Notes: generated by a model from the letters alone, not told the origin. Numbered from the stretch's first letter, positions 43,835 to 53,129 are shown. The stretch: DNA of 64,000 nt from an uncultured Clostridia bacterium (GCA_934247225.1 CAKQJE010000011.1:1-64000), one strand, 5' to 3'. Translations and numbers: made by a program.

Positions 43835-45109
43835 ATGGATAATTTCGAAAATATGAAAAACGACCTGAAAAAACTCGTGTCTTTTCCGTCCGTTCAGGAG
43901 GAAGCTCTTCCCGGTAAACCTTTCGGCGAAGGAGTTTATAAAGCTCTGGAATTTTTCCTCGGTCTCGCAAAAAGCTTCGGCTTTAAAACGATAAATTACG
44001 ACAACTATATCGGCGAAGTCGATTTCGGCGAGGGTAAAACCGAAGAGGACGAAATCGCCGTTCTCGCTCATCTGGACGTTGTTCCCGCAGGGGATTTATC
44101 CGCCTGGAAGTATCCCCCGTTCGAGGCTACCGAAGCGGACGGAAAAATTTACGGCAGAGGAACTACGGACGACAAAGGTCCCGCGATGGTCTGTCTTTAC
44201 TGCATGAAAGAACTTAAAGACGAAGGATTTGTTCCGAACAAAAAAATAAGGCTTATCGTAGGCTGCAACGAAGAGACGGGCTGGAAATGCATCGAACATT
44301 TCAAAGAAGTTTCCCGTTTCCCCGATTACGGTTTTTCGCCCGACGGAGATTTCCCGGTTATTTACGCCGAGAAAGGAATTCTCCACGCGAAGTTTTCTTT
44401 CGACAGTTTATCGAGCGAACTTAAAGAGCTTTCGGGCGGCGAGAGAATTAACGTAGTTTGCGACAAATGTGAGGCAATAGCACCTTTAAACCCCGATTTT
44501 ATGAAGCAATGCGAAGTTACAAAAGAGAACGGAAAGCTTGTTACGAAGGGAGTTTCGGCGCACGGTTCCACGCCCGATAAAGGCGTGAACGCCATTTTAA
44601 AAATGGTTACTTATCTCGAAAAAGTCGGCGTTATCGACGGCAGAATAAGGACGTATCTTTTCGAGGACAAACTCGGACTTAAAGACCTTAAAGACGAGAC
44701 GGGAAACCTTACGATGAGCCCCGATATAATCTCTCTCGAAAACGGAAAAATAAACGTTTCGGTGGACTTCCGTTATCCATCGCTTTTAGACGGCGATAAA
44801 CTTATCGAAGCGTTGAAAGTCATTGCTCCCGTCGAGGTTCTTTCTCATCAGAAACCCCTTTTCAACGATAAAAACGGATTTTTGGTAACCACTCTTTTGA
44901 AAATATATAACAAAGAAACGGGCGAAAACGAAAAACCGCTCGCAATCGGCGGAGGAACTTACGCGAGAGCGTTGAAATACGGCGCGGCGTTCGGTCCCGA
45001 AAAAGGCGAAGACTGTCACATTCATCAGCCGAACGAATTCGTTACGATAGAAAACCTTAAACTTCAATACAAAATTTACAAGCGCGCGATAAAAGAACTC
45101 TCGAAATAA
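43835..45109 (+). CDS. M20-family metallopeptidase, PepV-like dipeptidase
   Basis: 424 residues. Zinc-site motifs: LAHLDVVPAGD (His and Asp), GRGTTDDKGPA (bridging Asp), CNEETGWKC (Glu pair, general base and ligand) and GEDCHIHQPNEF (last His). The order and the SPDGDFPVIYAEKG segment fit PepV-type dipeptidases that split X-His and other dipeptides in the cytoplasm. Ribosome site GAGG before ATG 43835. Monocistronic. Confidence 0.92.
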   Translation: MDNFENMKNDLKKLVSFPSVQEEALPGKPFGEGVYKALEFFLGLAKSFGFKTINYDNYIGEVDFGEGKTEEDEIAVLAHLDVVPAGDLSAWKYPPFEATEADGKIYGRGTTDDKGPAMVCLYCMKELKDEGFVPNKKIRLIVGCNEETGWKCIEHFKEVSRFPDYGFSPDGDFPVIYAEKGILHAKFSFDSLSSELKELSGGERINVVCDKCEAIAPLNPDFMKQCEVTKENGKLVTKGVSAHGSTPDKGVNAILKMVTYLEKVGVIDGRIRTYLFEDKLGLKDLKDETGNLTMSPDIISLENGKINVSVDFRYPSLLDGDKLIEALKVIAPVEVLSHQKPLFNDKNGFLVTTLLKIYNKETGENEKPLAIGGGTYARALKYGAAFGPEKGEDCHIHQPNEFVTIENLKLQYKIYKRAIKELSK

Positions 45110-45161
45110 TAAAATTTATTTCGGAAATAAAATAGATTTTCCGCACGGCAAAGGTATTTTA

Positions 45162-45653
45162 ATGATAAAAAGCAATCTTCCTCCATTTATAATAAACAGA
45201 ACCTGCGCCGTAACGGGACACAGAGTGCTTCCGTCTGATTTTGACGAGGATATTTTAAGGAAAAACCTCGAAAAAATCATCGACGACGGCTACGATACGT
45301 TTTTGATAGGTATGGCTGTCGGGTTCGATCTTTTGTGTTTTAAAACACTTTTATCGATAAAGAAAAGCGGAAAGGACGTTAAAATCTGCGCGGTTATTCC
45401 ATGCTCGGATCAGAGCAAGCGTTTTTCGGAAGAAGACAAAACTTTGTACGACGAATGCTTAAAAAAAGCCGATTACACGGCGGCGGAAGAAAATACTTAT
45501 TTTAAAAACTGTATGCTTATAAGAGACGATTATCTCGTTTCGAACAGCTCTCTTCTTTTCGCCTTTTTCGACGGGCGAAAACAGGGCGGAACATACTACA
45601 CTATAAACAAAGCTTTAAAACACGGCTTGAAAGTAGTTTATTTCGAAGTTTAA
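45162..45653 (+). CDS. SLOG-superfamily protein (DUF1273/YpsA-like)
   Basis: 163 residues, a Rossmann-like nucleotide-binding domain: CAVTGHRVLPSDF at the start, FLIGMAVGFDLLC in the middle (the G-x-A-x-G-x-D signature), KICAVIPCSDQSKRF and FDGRKQGGT near the end. YpsA-type proteins affect cell division in Gram-positives, and other SLOG proteins bind or process nucleotide ligands. The role here is not known. No RNA-binding or effector domain is fused. Confidence 0.85.
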   Translation: MIKSNLPPFIINRTCAVTGHRVLPSDFDEDILRKNLEKIIDDGYDTFLIGMAVGFDLLCFKTLLSIKKSGKDVKICAVIPCSDQSKRFSEEDKTLYDECLKKADYTAAEENTYFKNCMLIRDDYLVSNSSLLFAFFDGRKQGGTYYTINKALKHGLKVVYFEV

Positions 45654-45797
45654 AATAAAATTAAAGAGACGAAAAATCATAAGCAATAAATTTGTTTATG
45701 ATTTTTTTATGTTTTATATTGATTTTTTTACCTTTTGCGGTTATAATAGAATAGAAAATTGTCCCAAAGGACAAAAATCTATTCTAAGAGGGTTGTC

Positions 45798-47081
45798 ATG
45801 ACGGAAATTAAACGCGATTTTTATTTAAAACAACTTATAGAGAGAAAGCAAAACGGACTTATAAAAGTAATAACGGGCATTCGTCGTTGCGGAAAATCTT
45901 ACTTACTCAACACTTTGTTTTATAATTATCTGAAAAACGAAGAAGTTGATGAAAGTCATATCATAAAATTTGCATTCGATTCCAATCTCGATTTAAATCT
46001 TATAGGCGAAAACGTTATAACTCTCGAAAAAGAAAAAAGAAAGGTCGATCCCGATAAATTCGTATCTTATATAAAAAGCAGAATTACCGACAACGATATT
46101 TACTATATACTTCTCGACGAAGTTCAGTTAATGGACTGTTTCGAATCTGTTTTAAACAGTTTTCTTTATTTAAACAATACCGACGTTTACGTAACGGGAA
46201 GTAACGCAAAATTTTTATCGAAAGACATAAAAACCGAATTTGCGGGGCGCGGCGACGAAATTCATATGCAACCTCTGAGTTTTTCGGAATTTATGTCCGT
46301 TTATAAAGGAGATAAATACGACGGACTGACCGAGTATATGCTTTACGGCGGAATTCCCATGGTTGTTTTAAGAGAAGGAAGCGAAAACAAAACGGCTATG
46401 CTGAAACGCCTTTTCGACGAAATCTATTTAAGAGATATAGAAAAACGTCATAAAGTACGGGATAAAACCAACCTTGAAGACTTATTGAATATATTATCCT
46501 CTTCGATAGGTTCTCTTACAAATCCCGAAAAACTTAAAAACACTTTTAAAACGGTAAAAAAATCAAACGTCACGTCTTTGACGATAAAAAAATATCTCGA
46601 TTATTTTACGGATTGTTTTTTGGTCGAACCCGCGACGAGATACGACATAAAAGGGAAAGCTTATATAGATACGCCTCTTAAATATTATTTTTCCGATCTG
46701 GGACTAAGAAACGCGAGAATAAATTTCAGACAATTCGAACAACCTCATTCTATGGAAAACATAATTTACAACGAATTGAGACTACGCGGTTTTTCGGTAG
46801 ATATCGGCGTAGTCAATACAAAAGAACAGGGAGTAAGAAAACAACTCGAAGTGGATTTCGTGTGCAATCTCGGTTCGAAACGTTATTACATTCAATCGGC
46901 TTATTCTCTCCCGAGCGAAGAAAAGAAAAATCAGGAAATTCGTCCTTTTACGAAAATAGACGATTCTTTTAAAAAAATCGTTATAACGGGAGATTTATCT
47001 CCTGCTTATTATAACGACGAAGGAATTTTATTTATGAATATTTTCGATTTTCTTTTAAAACCCGAAAGCCTTAATTTATAA
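45798..47081 (+). CDS. AAA-type ATPase with DUF4143 domain
   Basis: 427 residues from ATG 45798, with AGAGGG upstream. Walker A GIRRCGKSYLL, Walker B YYILLDEVQLMDCF, and TGSNAKFLSKDIKTEFAGRGDE as sensor region. The C-terminal DUF4143 nuclease-like core has QLEVDFVCN. Distant from the copy at 26799-28160; the two represent different subgroups. Function unknown; members are often linked to mobile or toxin-like loci. Confidence 0.9.
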   Translation: MTEIKRDFYLKQLIERKQNGLIKVITGIRRCGKSYLLNTLFYNYLKNEEVDESHIIKFAFDSNLDLNLIGENVITLEKEKRKVDPDKFVSYIKSRITDNDIYYILLDEVQLMDCFESVLNSFLYLNNTDVYVTGSNAKFLSKDIKTEFAGRGDEIHMQPLSFSEFMSVYKGDKYDGLTEYMLYGGIPMVVLREGSENKTAMLKRLFDEIYLRDIEKRHKVRDKTNLEDLLNILSSSIGSLTNPEKLKNTFKTVKKSNVTSLTIKKYLDYFTDCFLVEPATRYDIKGKAYIDTPLKYYFSDLGLRNARINFRQFEQPHSMENIIYNELRLRGFSVDIGVVNTKEQGVRKQLEVDFVCNLGSKRYYIQSAYSLPSEEKKNQEIRPFTKIDDSFKKIVITGDLSPAYYNDEGILFMNIFDFLLKPESLNL

Positions 47082-47105
47082 TTCCAAATTATCAATCAAC
47101 ACGCA

Positions 47106-47139
47106 AAAACCGCCGTATAAGTCGATTATCGGCGGTTTT
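47106..47139. terminator. Bidirectional terminator with CTATAAG-type loop
   Basis: AAAACCGCCG with CGGCGGTTTT enclosing TATAAGTCGATTAT, a copy of the repeated motif (47113-47131). Serves the convergent DUF4143 and rsmG genes. Confidence 0.85.
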
Positions 47140-47157
47140 TCTGATTTTTATTTTGTT

Positions 47158-47847
47158 TTACAAAGGATTCTTTTTTATTGCTCCGTTCTTTCTCGGATAT
47201 TCGGACGGGGTGTTTTTAACTTTTTTTATAACCACTATATTTCTCGTTCCCGATTTTTCGGACAAAACGAATTTCTTTACGTTTGCTATTTCTCCGCCGA
47301 GAATTCCGATAGCGGACAAAGCTTCTTTTATCTCTTCTTCCGCGTCGCCTTTGTAAGCTACGAAATATCCGCCTTTTTTAACGAACGGAAGACAATATTC
47401 CGATAAAACGTTAAGCCTGGCAACAGCCCGCGCCGTTACTATATCGTATTTCTCTCTGTATTTTTCTTCTTTCCCGAGTTCTTCGGCTCGCCCGTTTATA
47501 ACCGTAAAATTATCGAACCCGAGCTTTTCTCCGACGATTTTCAAGTACACACACTTTTTTTCCGTAGCTTCCGTTAAAGTGAATTTCAAGTCCGGTCTCG
47601 CGATTTTAAGCGGTACGGACGGAAACCCTCCGCCCGAGCCTACTTCGAGAACGTTCGCCCCCAAGGAGAAAAACTCTTCGCCTTTTAAACTGTCGGCAAA
47701 ATGTTTTTCGTAAATACCATCGTCGTCCGTTATGGACGTTAAATTAAACTTTTCGTTGTACTCTTTTAAAATATCTTTGAATAAATCCAATTTTTTTTCG
47801 GTTTCTTCCGTTAAGGAAAAACCTTGTTTTTTCAATATATCGATCAT
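47158..47847 (-). CDS. rsmG: 16S rRNA (guanine-N7) methyltransferase RsmG
   Basis: Methylates G527 of 16S rRNA using SAM. 229 residues. SAM motif VLEVGSGGGFPSVPLKIARPDLKFTLTEATEKKCVYLK, and the catalytic region TARAVARLNVLSEYCLPFVKKGG. rsmG commonly lies near the replication origin, which fits its position just left of the dnaN spacer. Divergent from dnaN. Confidence 0.95.
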   Translation of the reverse strand: MIDILKKQGFSLTEETEKKLDLFKDILKEYNEKFNLTSITDDDGIYEKHFADSLKGEEFFSLGANVLEVGSGGGFPSVPLKIARPDLKFTLTEATEKKCVYLKIVGEKLGFDNFTVINGRAEELGKEEKYREKYDIVTARAVARLNVLSEYCLPFVKKGGYFVAYKGDAEEEIKEALSAIGILGGEIANVKKFVLSEKSGTRNIVVIKKVKNTPSEYPRKNGAIKKNPL

Positions 47848-48361
47848 ATTTCCATTTTACAATCAATCGGGCGAAGTTGTCAACTTAAATCGTTTAAATT
47901 GTTGACAACTTTATCAAGTTATCCACTTGTATACAGATAAAATGTAGATAACTTTTTCCGATTTTAAATTTTAAATTTTTCTTTGAAATTTTGCCTTAAA
48001 TCGTTCACTAATCGGTTGATTTTTTTTTTGATATTATATATAATATATTTATTCTGTAATATAGGTCGACGAAAACATATTTCGGAAACCGAAAAGATTT
48101 TATCCACCGAAAAAAATGTTTGTCAACTTGTTTTCAACATCGTTTTTCGGGTTATGCTCACTGTTATCAACCTTTGTTATAAGTTTAAAATTCAAGATAA
48201 AATCAACGATTTTGCGGTTAAATCAAAAGATTTCCACAAATCCACGGCAACCTATTATTACTTCTAATAAACTAAGAAAAAATAAATATTAAACAATCAA
48301 CGCCTACCGGGAAAAACCCGAAGCGGCGAACGAATGAAAATAAAACATAAGGAAATTCTCT
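47848..48361. other. AT-rich spacer upstream of dnaN, candidate replication origin
   Basis: 514 bases with no gene. Matches to the DnaA box TTATNCACA with one change occur at 47919-47927 (TTATCCACT), 47943-47951 (reverse strand) and 48110-48118 (TTATCCACC), and weaker ones near 48151 and 48230. A long AT run (48010-48060) could be the unwinding element. dnaN on one side and rsmG on the other favour an origin. No dnaA gene lies in the window, which is unusual. Confidence 0.5.
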
Positions 48362-49465
48362 ATGAAAGTATTAGTAAACGGAAACGATTTATCGAACGCA
48401 GTAATGAAAGTATCCAAAGCGATCAGCTTAAAAACAACCAATCCCGTTTTGGAAGGAATAAAAATGACGGTTAAAGGAGACGAACTCACGTTAGCCGCCA
48501 CGGATATGGAAATTGCCATCGAAAAGACGATCAGATCGGATACCATAGAAGAGGGAGTTTCCGTTATCCCCGGAAAACTTTTCGCGGAATTCACCAAAAA
48601 GTTAGAGGGCGAAGACCAGGTCGAACTTATGATAGGCGACGATAAGAAACTTAAAATCATTTACGGTTCTTCCGAAGTTTATTTATCCACATTGAATGCT
48701 GACGAATTCCCCAACATAAAGAAAGATTTAAGAGAAAAGGCTTTCTCTCTTTTACAGAAAGATTTCAAGGATATTATAAACAAAACGGTTTTCTCCTGTT
48801 CTACCGACGAAAGCAGACCTATTTTAAAAGGAGAATTGTTCTCGGTTAAAGACAACGTTTTAACATGCGTCGCGTTGGACGGATTCAGACTTGCGGTCGC
48901 TAAAAAGAAGCTTAAAAATTCTTCGTCCGATTTCAGAATAGTAGTTCCCGCAAGAGCGGTCGCCGAAATTTCGAGGCTTCTCGATAAGGACGAGGAAGAA
49001 ATAACTTTCGTTTCCGAAGAAAAGAGCCTTATGATAGAAGTTGACGGAACTGTTTTCATAACGAGACTTTTAGAGGGCGAATTCATAAATTACGAACAGA
49101 TTATCCCGAAGGAATTTTTAACTACGGTAAGAGTAAACAGACTCGCGTTTTTAAATTCTTTGGAGAGAGCTTCGGTTGTTGCGAAAGAAAACAAAAACCT
49201 TATAAAGCTCGATATAAAGGATAACAACATAAACGTTTTATCCAATTCCGAAAGCGGAAACGTAAACGAAAACGTAATTATAAATCTCGACGGAAAGGAC
49301 GTTAACATAGCGTTCAACTCCAAGTATCTTTGCGACGCTTTGAAAGCCGCGGGAGACGAGTTTGTGAACATAAACATGAACAGTTCCATTTCGCCCTGTA
49401 TAATCCGTCCCTATTCGGGAGAAGAATATTTGTATCTTATTTTGCCGATAAGAATAAATTCTTGA
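48362..49465 (+). CDS. dnaN: DNA polymerase III beta subunit (sliding clamp)
   Basis: Ring clamp that keeps the replicative polymerase on DNA. 367 residues, normal length, starting MKVLVNGNDLSNAVMKVSKAIS and ending with the usual YLYLILPIRI motif. AAGGAAA before the start. Unlike the common dnaA-dnaN pair, no dnaA precedes it. Next is the rpmH promoter. Confidence 0.97.
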   Translation: MKVLVNGNDLSNAVMKVSKAISLKTTNPVLEGIKMTVKGDELTLAATDMEIAIEKTIRSDTIEEGVSVIPGKLFAEFTKKLEGEDQVELMIGDDKKLKIIYGSSEVYLSTLNADEFPNIKKDLREKAFSLLQKDFKDIINKTVFSCSTDESRPILKGELFSVKDNVLTCVALDGFRLAVAKKKLKNSSSDFRIVVPARAVAEISRLLDKDEEEITFVSEEKSLMIEVDGTVFITRLLEGEFINYEQIIPKEFLTTVRVNRLAFLNSLERASVVAKENKNLIKLDIKDNNINVLSNSESGNVNENVIINLDGKDVNIAFNSKYLCDALKAAGDEFVNINMNSSISPCIIRPYSGEEYLYLILPIRINS

Positions 49466-49483
49466 AATTAAATACATAAATAT

Positions 49484-49512
49484 TTGACAAAACAGGCAAA
49501 AAACATTATAAT
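49484..49512 (+). promoter_or_regulatory. Sigma-A promoter of the rpmH operon
   Basis: TTGACA (49484-49489), 17-base spacer, TATAAT (49507-49512): full consensus, fitting a highly expressed ribosomal protein gene. Confidence 0.93.
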
Positions 49513-49559
49513 GCTAAGGCATACCTAAATTTATACCGATAAATCGGGATGAATTTGAT

Positions 49560-49737
49560 TGTACGGGCGGACACACTTTACCCGTAAAGAAAACATTTAA
49601 GGAAAACCCTCAAATGTAGGGGCAGACACCCTTCGCCCGAAAAAAAAACAGGGATATCGAAATATCCCGTAAAAAAACATTAAAGAAAAAGAAGGGGCGG
49701 ATAAAGATAAAATTCGCCCGTTAAAAGGAGTAAAATC
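49560..49737 (+). other. Long rpmH leader with repeated GGGCGGACAC/CGCCCG modules
   Basis: The 5' leader holds three related short segments: one at about 49563-49587 (ACGGGCGGACACAC...ACCCGT), one at 49617-49640 (TAGGGGCAGACACCC...CGCCCG), and one at 49695-49720 (GGGGCGG...TTCGCCCG). Each forms a small hairpin. They belong to the dispersed GTAGGGGCG family in the window and may have been inserted into the leader. Confidence 0.5.
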
Positions 49738-49872
49738 ATGAAAAGAACTTACCAACCCAAAAAGAGAACGAGAAATAAGGTTCACGGTTTCAGAAAAAGA
49801 ATGGCAACCAAGTCCGGAAGAAACGTACTTAAAAGAAGAAGAAATAAAGGACGTAAGAGACTTTCTTACTGA
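49738..49872 (+). CDS. rpmH: 50S ribosomal protein L34
   Basis: 44 residues opening MKRTYQPKKRTRNKVHGFRK and ending GRKRLSY, the canonical bacterial L34. AAAAGGAG lies 7 bases before ATG 49738. Followed at once by rnpA, the universal order. Confidence 0.98.
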   Translation: MKRTYQPKKRTRNKVHGFRKRMATKSGRNVLKRRRNKGRKRLSY

Positions 49873-49881
49873 TAAAAGGGA

Positions 49882-50196
49882 TTGATATACAGATTGAAAA
49901 GAAAAAGCGACTTCGATAAACTCTTTGCCAAAGGCAAAAAAGCGTTTGGAAGGTCGCTTACAATGCTGTATTTTCCGTCGAACGATTTTAAAATAGGCTA
50001 TTCCGTAAGCAAAAAACACGGAAACGCGGTTAAAAGAAACAGAATAAAGAGACTGCTCCGCGCAAGCGCGAGGGAGTGCTTTAAGGACTTAAAAAAGAAT
50101 TACCGCATAGTGATAATGCCTAAAATCCGGGATAATTATTCCTTTGAAACGTTCCTTTCGGAAATGAATTATCTTAAAAAGAAGGAAAACCTTTAA
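49882..50196 (+). CDS. rnpA: Ribonuclease P protein component
   Basis: Basic protein that helps RNase P RNA mature tRNA 5' ends. About 100-104 residues. The RNR motif is GNAVKRNRIKRLLRA, and YRLKRKSDFDKLF is the usual N-terminus. No ATG is available: TTG 49882 gives MIYRLKRKSDF but the AAAAGGG site is only 1 base away, while TTG 49894 is 13 bases from it. The family N-terminus favours 49882. It is 9 bases after rpmH and 1 base before yidD. Confidence 0.95.
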   Translation: MIYRLKRKSDFDKLFAKGKKAFGRSLTMLYFPSNDFKIGYSVSKKHGNAVKRNRIKRLLRASARECFKDLKKNYRIVIMPKIRDNYSFETFLSEMNYLKKKENL

Positions 50197-50197
50197 A

Positions 50198-50446
50198 ATG
50201 AGAATTATCAATACGATAATTATCAGAATTCTTAAAATCTACAAGAAATTTATCTCGCCCGGACTGAATTCGGGCTGTATTTTCACCCCGACTTGCAGCG
50301 TTTACGCTATCGAAGCCTTCGAAAAACATAATTTTATCGTAGGCACGGGGCTTACTTTGTGGCGGATTTTAAGATGCAATTCCTTCAATAAGGGAGGATT
50401 CGACCCTGTTCCGGACAACAGAAACAAATTAAAATGGCTTTACTGA
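50198..50446 (+). CDS. yidD: Membrane protein insertion efficiency factor YidD
   Basis: 82-residue membrane-associated helper of YidC. Conserved core KFISPGLNSGCIFTPTCSVYAIEAFEKH and the end RCNSFNKGGFDPVP. Lies between rnpA and yidC in the standard gene order. Confidence 0.96.
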   Translation: MRIINTIIIRILKIYKKFISPGLNSGCIFTPTCSVYAIEAFEKHNFIVGTGLTLWRILRCNSFNKGGFDPVPDNRNKLKWLY

Positions 50447-50550
50447 AAAACCGTTAGAAAAAATCGCCCGTAAAACCCCGTAATAAAAAATTTCGGAGCA
50501 AAAAGGGAAAAGAAAGAAAAACGGTTTTTTAAGATAACGCAAGGAGTCGA

Positions 50551-52179
50551 ATGTTTTTAAATAATTTACTTGGCGCCGTTACGAGCATTATACCCTCTAT
50601 CGGCGAAATAGCGAATATTTCCGTAAGATACGAGTGGATTTGTAACATAATTTCCGCTATAATCGGTTTTGCCGGAGACGTAGGACTCGGAATTATTCTG
50701 TTCACGGTTATATTGAAACTTATAACCTTAGCTCCCGATATCTGGTCGCGTGCATCGATGAAGAAAAACGCGCTCAAAATGGAAGCTATGAAAGACGATC
50801 TTGAAAAATTGCAGAAGCAGTACGCCAAAAATAAAGACCTTTATCAGCAAAAAATGATGGCTCTTTACAAAAAGAACGGCTACTCTGCTTTTTCGGCGTG
50901 TTTGCCGACGATTATCACGCTCGTATTTTTCTTTATAGTTATCGGTGCTTTCAATTCGTATTCGCAGGTCAGCGAAAGAGATATTTTCGCCGGAATGGCG
51001 GACGCTTACAACGCGTCGCTCGCCTCTTCCGCGGAAGACGAAAACTCGTTTATTTTTAAAGGCGAGGACGGAAAATACTATATCGATTACGACAAAGTGT
51101 TCGCGGCGAAAGACATAAAGGACTGTTTTATCGGCGAAAACAACGATTATACCGTTGATATAACGAAAGCCGCGCGCCTTATCGAAATTTACGGCGAAGA
51201 CGTTAATAAAATAATCAACGAAGACGGGACGATAAATTCGGAATATCCCGAATTTAAGTATATTTTACAGGACGAAGTCAAAAAAGTTCTCATAAAAGAA
51301 GCGATCGACGGCGGACTTAAAGACGAACTTTTTGCCGCGGGAGCTTTGGAAGAGATTACCGAAGGCGTTATTACCGTTAAGGATATAAACGTTTTCTGGC
51401 AGAAATGCGAAGCGCTCAGAAATAAATATGCGGACTGCGTTTCGTATACCGAAGAAAACGGCTACGATACGGACTTCGACAAGCTTATTTCAAAAGACGG
51501 ATTCAAGGACGCGAAAGCCGCGTACGAAACGGAAGTAAACGGAAAAGTTACGGCGGAAGTTTTCAAAATCATAGAGAAAACCGAAAGCGAAACCGTTAAG
51601 GCGGACGCGAGAAAAGCCGCGGCGGATTGGTACGAAAGCAAAGAAAACAAAGCCCGTTCGGTTATCTTCCCGTGGGTTAAAAACATCTGGGCTTCGGACT
51701 GTTCGTGGACTACCTCTATCCCGAAAACTTCGGAAGCATTGAATCAGAAAATCAAAATGAACATAAACGAAGCCGATTACGACGAGCTTACGCACAATCT
51801 TTCGAAATACAAAGAGACGGGCTTTAAGAACGGTAACGGTTGGTTTATCCTCGTCGCTCTTTCCATTCTCGCGATGGCGGGTTCGACGATAATAATGAAC
51901 AAAACGCAGAAAACGCAGATGCAGCTTTCGTCTGTAGAGGGCGAAGCTTCGACCGCCGCTTCCACGCAGAAAATGATGACCTGGATGATGCCGATTATGT
52001 TCGGCGTGTTCTCGTTTATTTACTCGGCGGCGTTCTCGATTTATATGGTTACGAACTCGCTTTTATCCACGGGTTCTACGCTTTTAATAAATCTTTGCGT
52101 TGAAAAAGCGTTTAAGAAAAAATTGGAAAAAGCCGAAAAGGAAAAAATAGAAAACCATAAATACGGAAAAATGAGATAA
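50551..52179 (+). CDS. yidC: Membrane protein insertase YidC/OxaA with a large extra loop
   Basis: Inserts and folds membrane proteins. 542 residues, roughly twice the length of usual Gram-positive YidC. The core helices are there: GIILFTVILKLITLAPDIWSRASMKK, LPTIITLVFFFIVIGAF, and the C-terminal set MMTWMMPIMFGVFSFIYSAAFSIYMVTN. Between the second core helix (about residue 135) and the next (about 425) is a hydrophilic acidic stretch of nearly 290 residues that should lie outside the cell. The conserved Arg of the first core helix appears to be Lys (VILKLITL). It follows yidD, 104 bases away. Confidence 0.93.
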   Translation: MFLNNLLGAVTSIIPSIGEIANISVRYEWICNIISAIIGFAGDVGLGIILFTVILKLITLAPDIWSRASMKKNALKMEAMKDDLEKLQKQYAKNKDLYQQKMMALYKKNGYSAFSACLPTIITLVFFFIVIGAFNSYSQVSERDIFAGMADAYNASLASSAEDENSFIFKGEDGKYYIDYDKVFAAKDIKDCFIGENNDYTVDITKAARLIEIYGEDVNKIINEDGTINSEYPEFKYILQDEVKKVLIKEAIDGGLKDELFAAGALEEITEGVITVKDINVFWQKCEALRNKYADCVSYTEENGYDTDFDKLISKDGFKDAKAAYETEVNGKVTAEVFKIIEKTESETVKADARKAAADWYESKENKARSVIFPWVKNIWASDCSWTTSIPKTSEALNQKIKMNINEADYDELTHNLSKYKETGFKNGNGWFILVALSILAMAGSTIIMNKTQKTQMQLSSVEGEASTAASTQKMMTWMMPIMFGVFSFIYSAAFSIYMVTNSLLSTGSTLLINLCVEKAFKKKLEKAEKEKIENHKYGKMR

Positions 52180-52259
52180 CGGGCTTTTTGCCGAAACTTA
52201 AAGTTTGGTTTTAAATTCGGCAAAAAGAAGAAAAGCGTTTAAAAATAAGGAGTTTTAAA

Positions 52260-53129
52260 ATGGAATTTACAGGGAAAACCGTTCAGGAAGCTATCGAAAA
52301 CGGTTTGAAAGAAATGAACCTTGAAGAGAGCAAGGCGGAAATCAAGGTTTTGGAAGAACCCACGAAAGGATTTTTGGGTATCGCCGCTAAAAAAGCGAAA
52401 GTCGAGATAACCGCCAAAAAGACGGACGGCGAAAGAGCCGTGGAGTTCCTTAACGGTCTTCTGGACCTTATGAACGTCAACGCGAAAAGCAATCTTACCG
52501 AAGAGGACGAAAAGGTCAGTATAGACATTATAACCGACAATTCCTCGGCGATAATCGGTTACAGAGGCGAGGTTTTGGACGCGCTTCAAAACTTGGCGGG
52601 AGCCGTTGCCAACACCGGCAGAGACGATTACAGAAGAGTCGTCGTAGACTGCGAAAGTTACAGAGCCAAGAGAGAAGAAACGCTTGTTTCGCTCGCTCAT
52701 AAGCTGGAAGCAAAAGCCGTAAGAATGGGCAGAAAAATCAATCTCGAACCCATGAATCCGTACGAGAGAAGAATTCTTCACTCTGCTCTTGCCGACAGCG
52801 CGGACGTTAAAACTCTTTCCGAGGGCAAAGAGCCTAACCGCTATGTTTCGATAATCCCCAACAATCTCACCGATCCCGACGATAAGGGAATAAGCGAAAG
52901 AAGATTTTCGGGAAACCAGGGCGGAAACAACAGATACGGCTCGAACGACCGTAACGGCAAATTCCGCAAAGGCGGCAGAGACGACCGCGGCGGAAGAGGT
53001 TACGGAAGCGGAAAAAGAGGCGGCTTCGGAGGCGGCAGAAGAGACTCCGCTCCCCGTCAGCCCAGACCCAAAACGAGCGGCTTCGGAACTTTCCTCGGCA
53101 ATAGTTTAAAAGACGAAGATAAAGAATAA
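52260..53129 (+). CDS. khpB: RNA-binding protein KhpB/Jag with a glycine/arginine-rich tail
   Basis: 289 residues. Jag-N domain at 1-50 (EFTGKTVQEAIENGLKEMNL...GFLGIAAKKAKVEI), a KH-II domain about 80-125 (IDIITDNSSAIIGYRGEVLDAL) and an R3H domain about 130-190 (ETLVSLAHKLEAKA...NPYERRILHSAL). KhpB binds many RNAs and affects cell division in Gram-positives. The last 80 residues are a long RGG-like tail (DDRGGRGYGSGKRGG, Gly/Arg/Asn rich), not typical of the family, which probably adds nonspecific RNA affinity. Next to yidC as usual. Confidence 0.95.
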   Translation: MEFTGKTVQEAIENGLKEMNLEESKAEIKVLEEPTKGFLGIAAKKAKVEITAKKTDGERAVEFLNGLLDLMNVNAKSNLTEEDEKVSIDIITDNSSAIIGYRGEVLDALQNLAGAVANTGRDDYRRVVVDCESYRAKREETLVSLAHKLEAKAVRMGRKINLEPMNPYERRILHSALADSADVKTLSEGKEPNRYVSIIPNNLTDPDDKGISERRFSGNQGGNNRYGSNDRNGKFRKGGRDDRGGRGYGSGKRGGFGGGRRDSAPRQPRPKTSGFGTFLGNSLKDEDKE

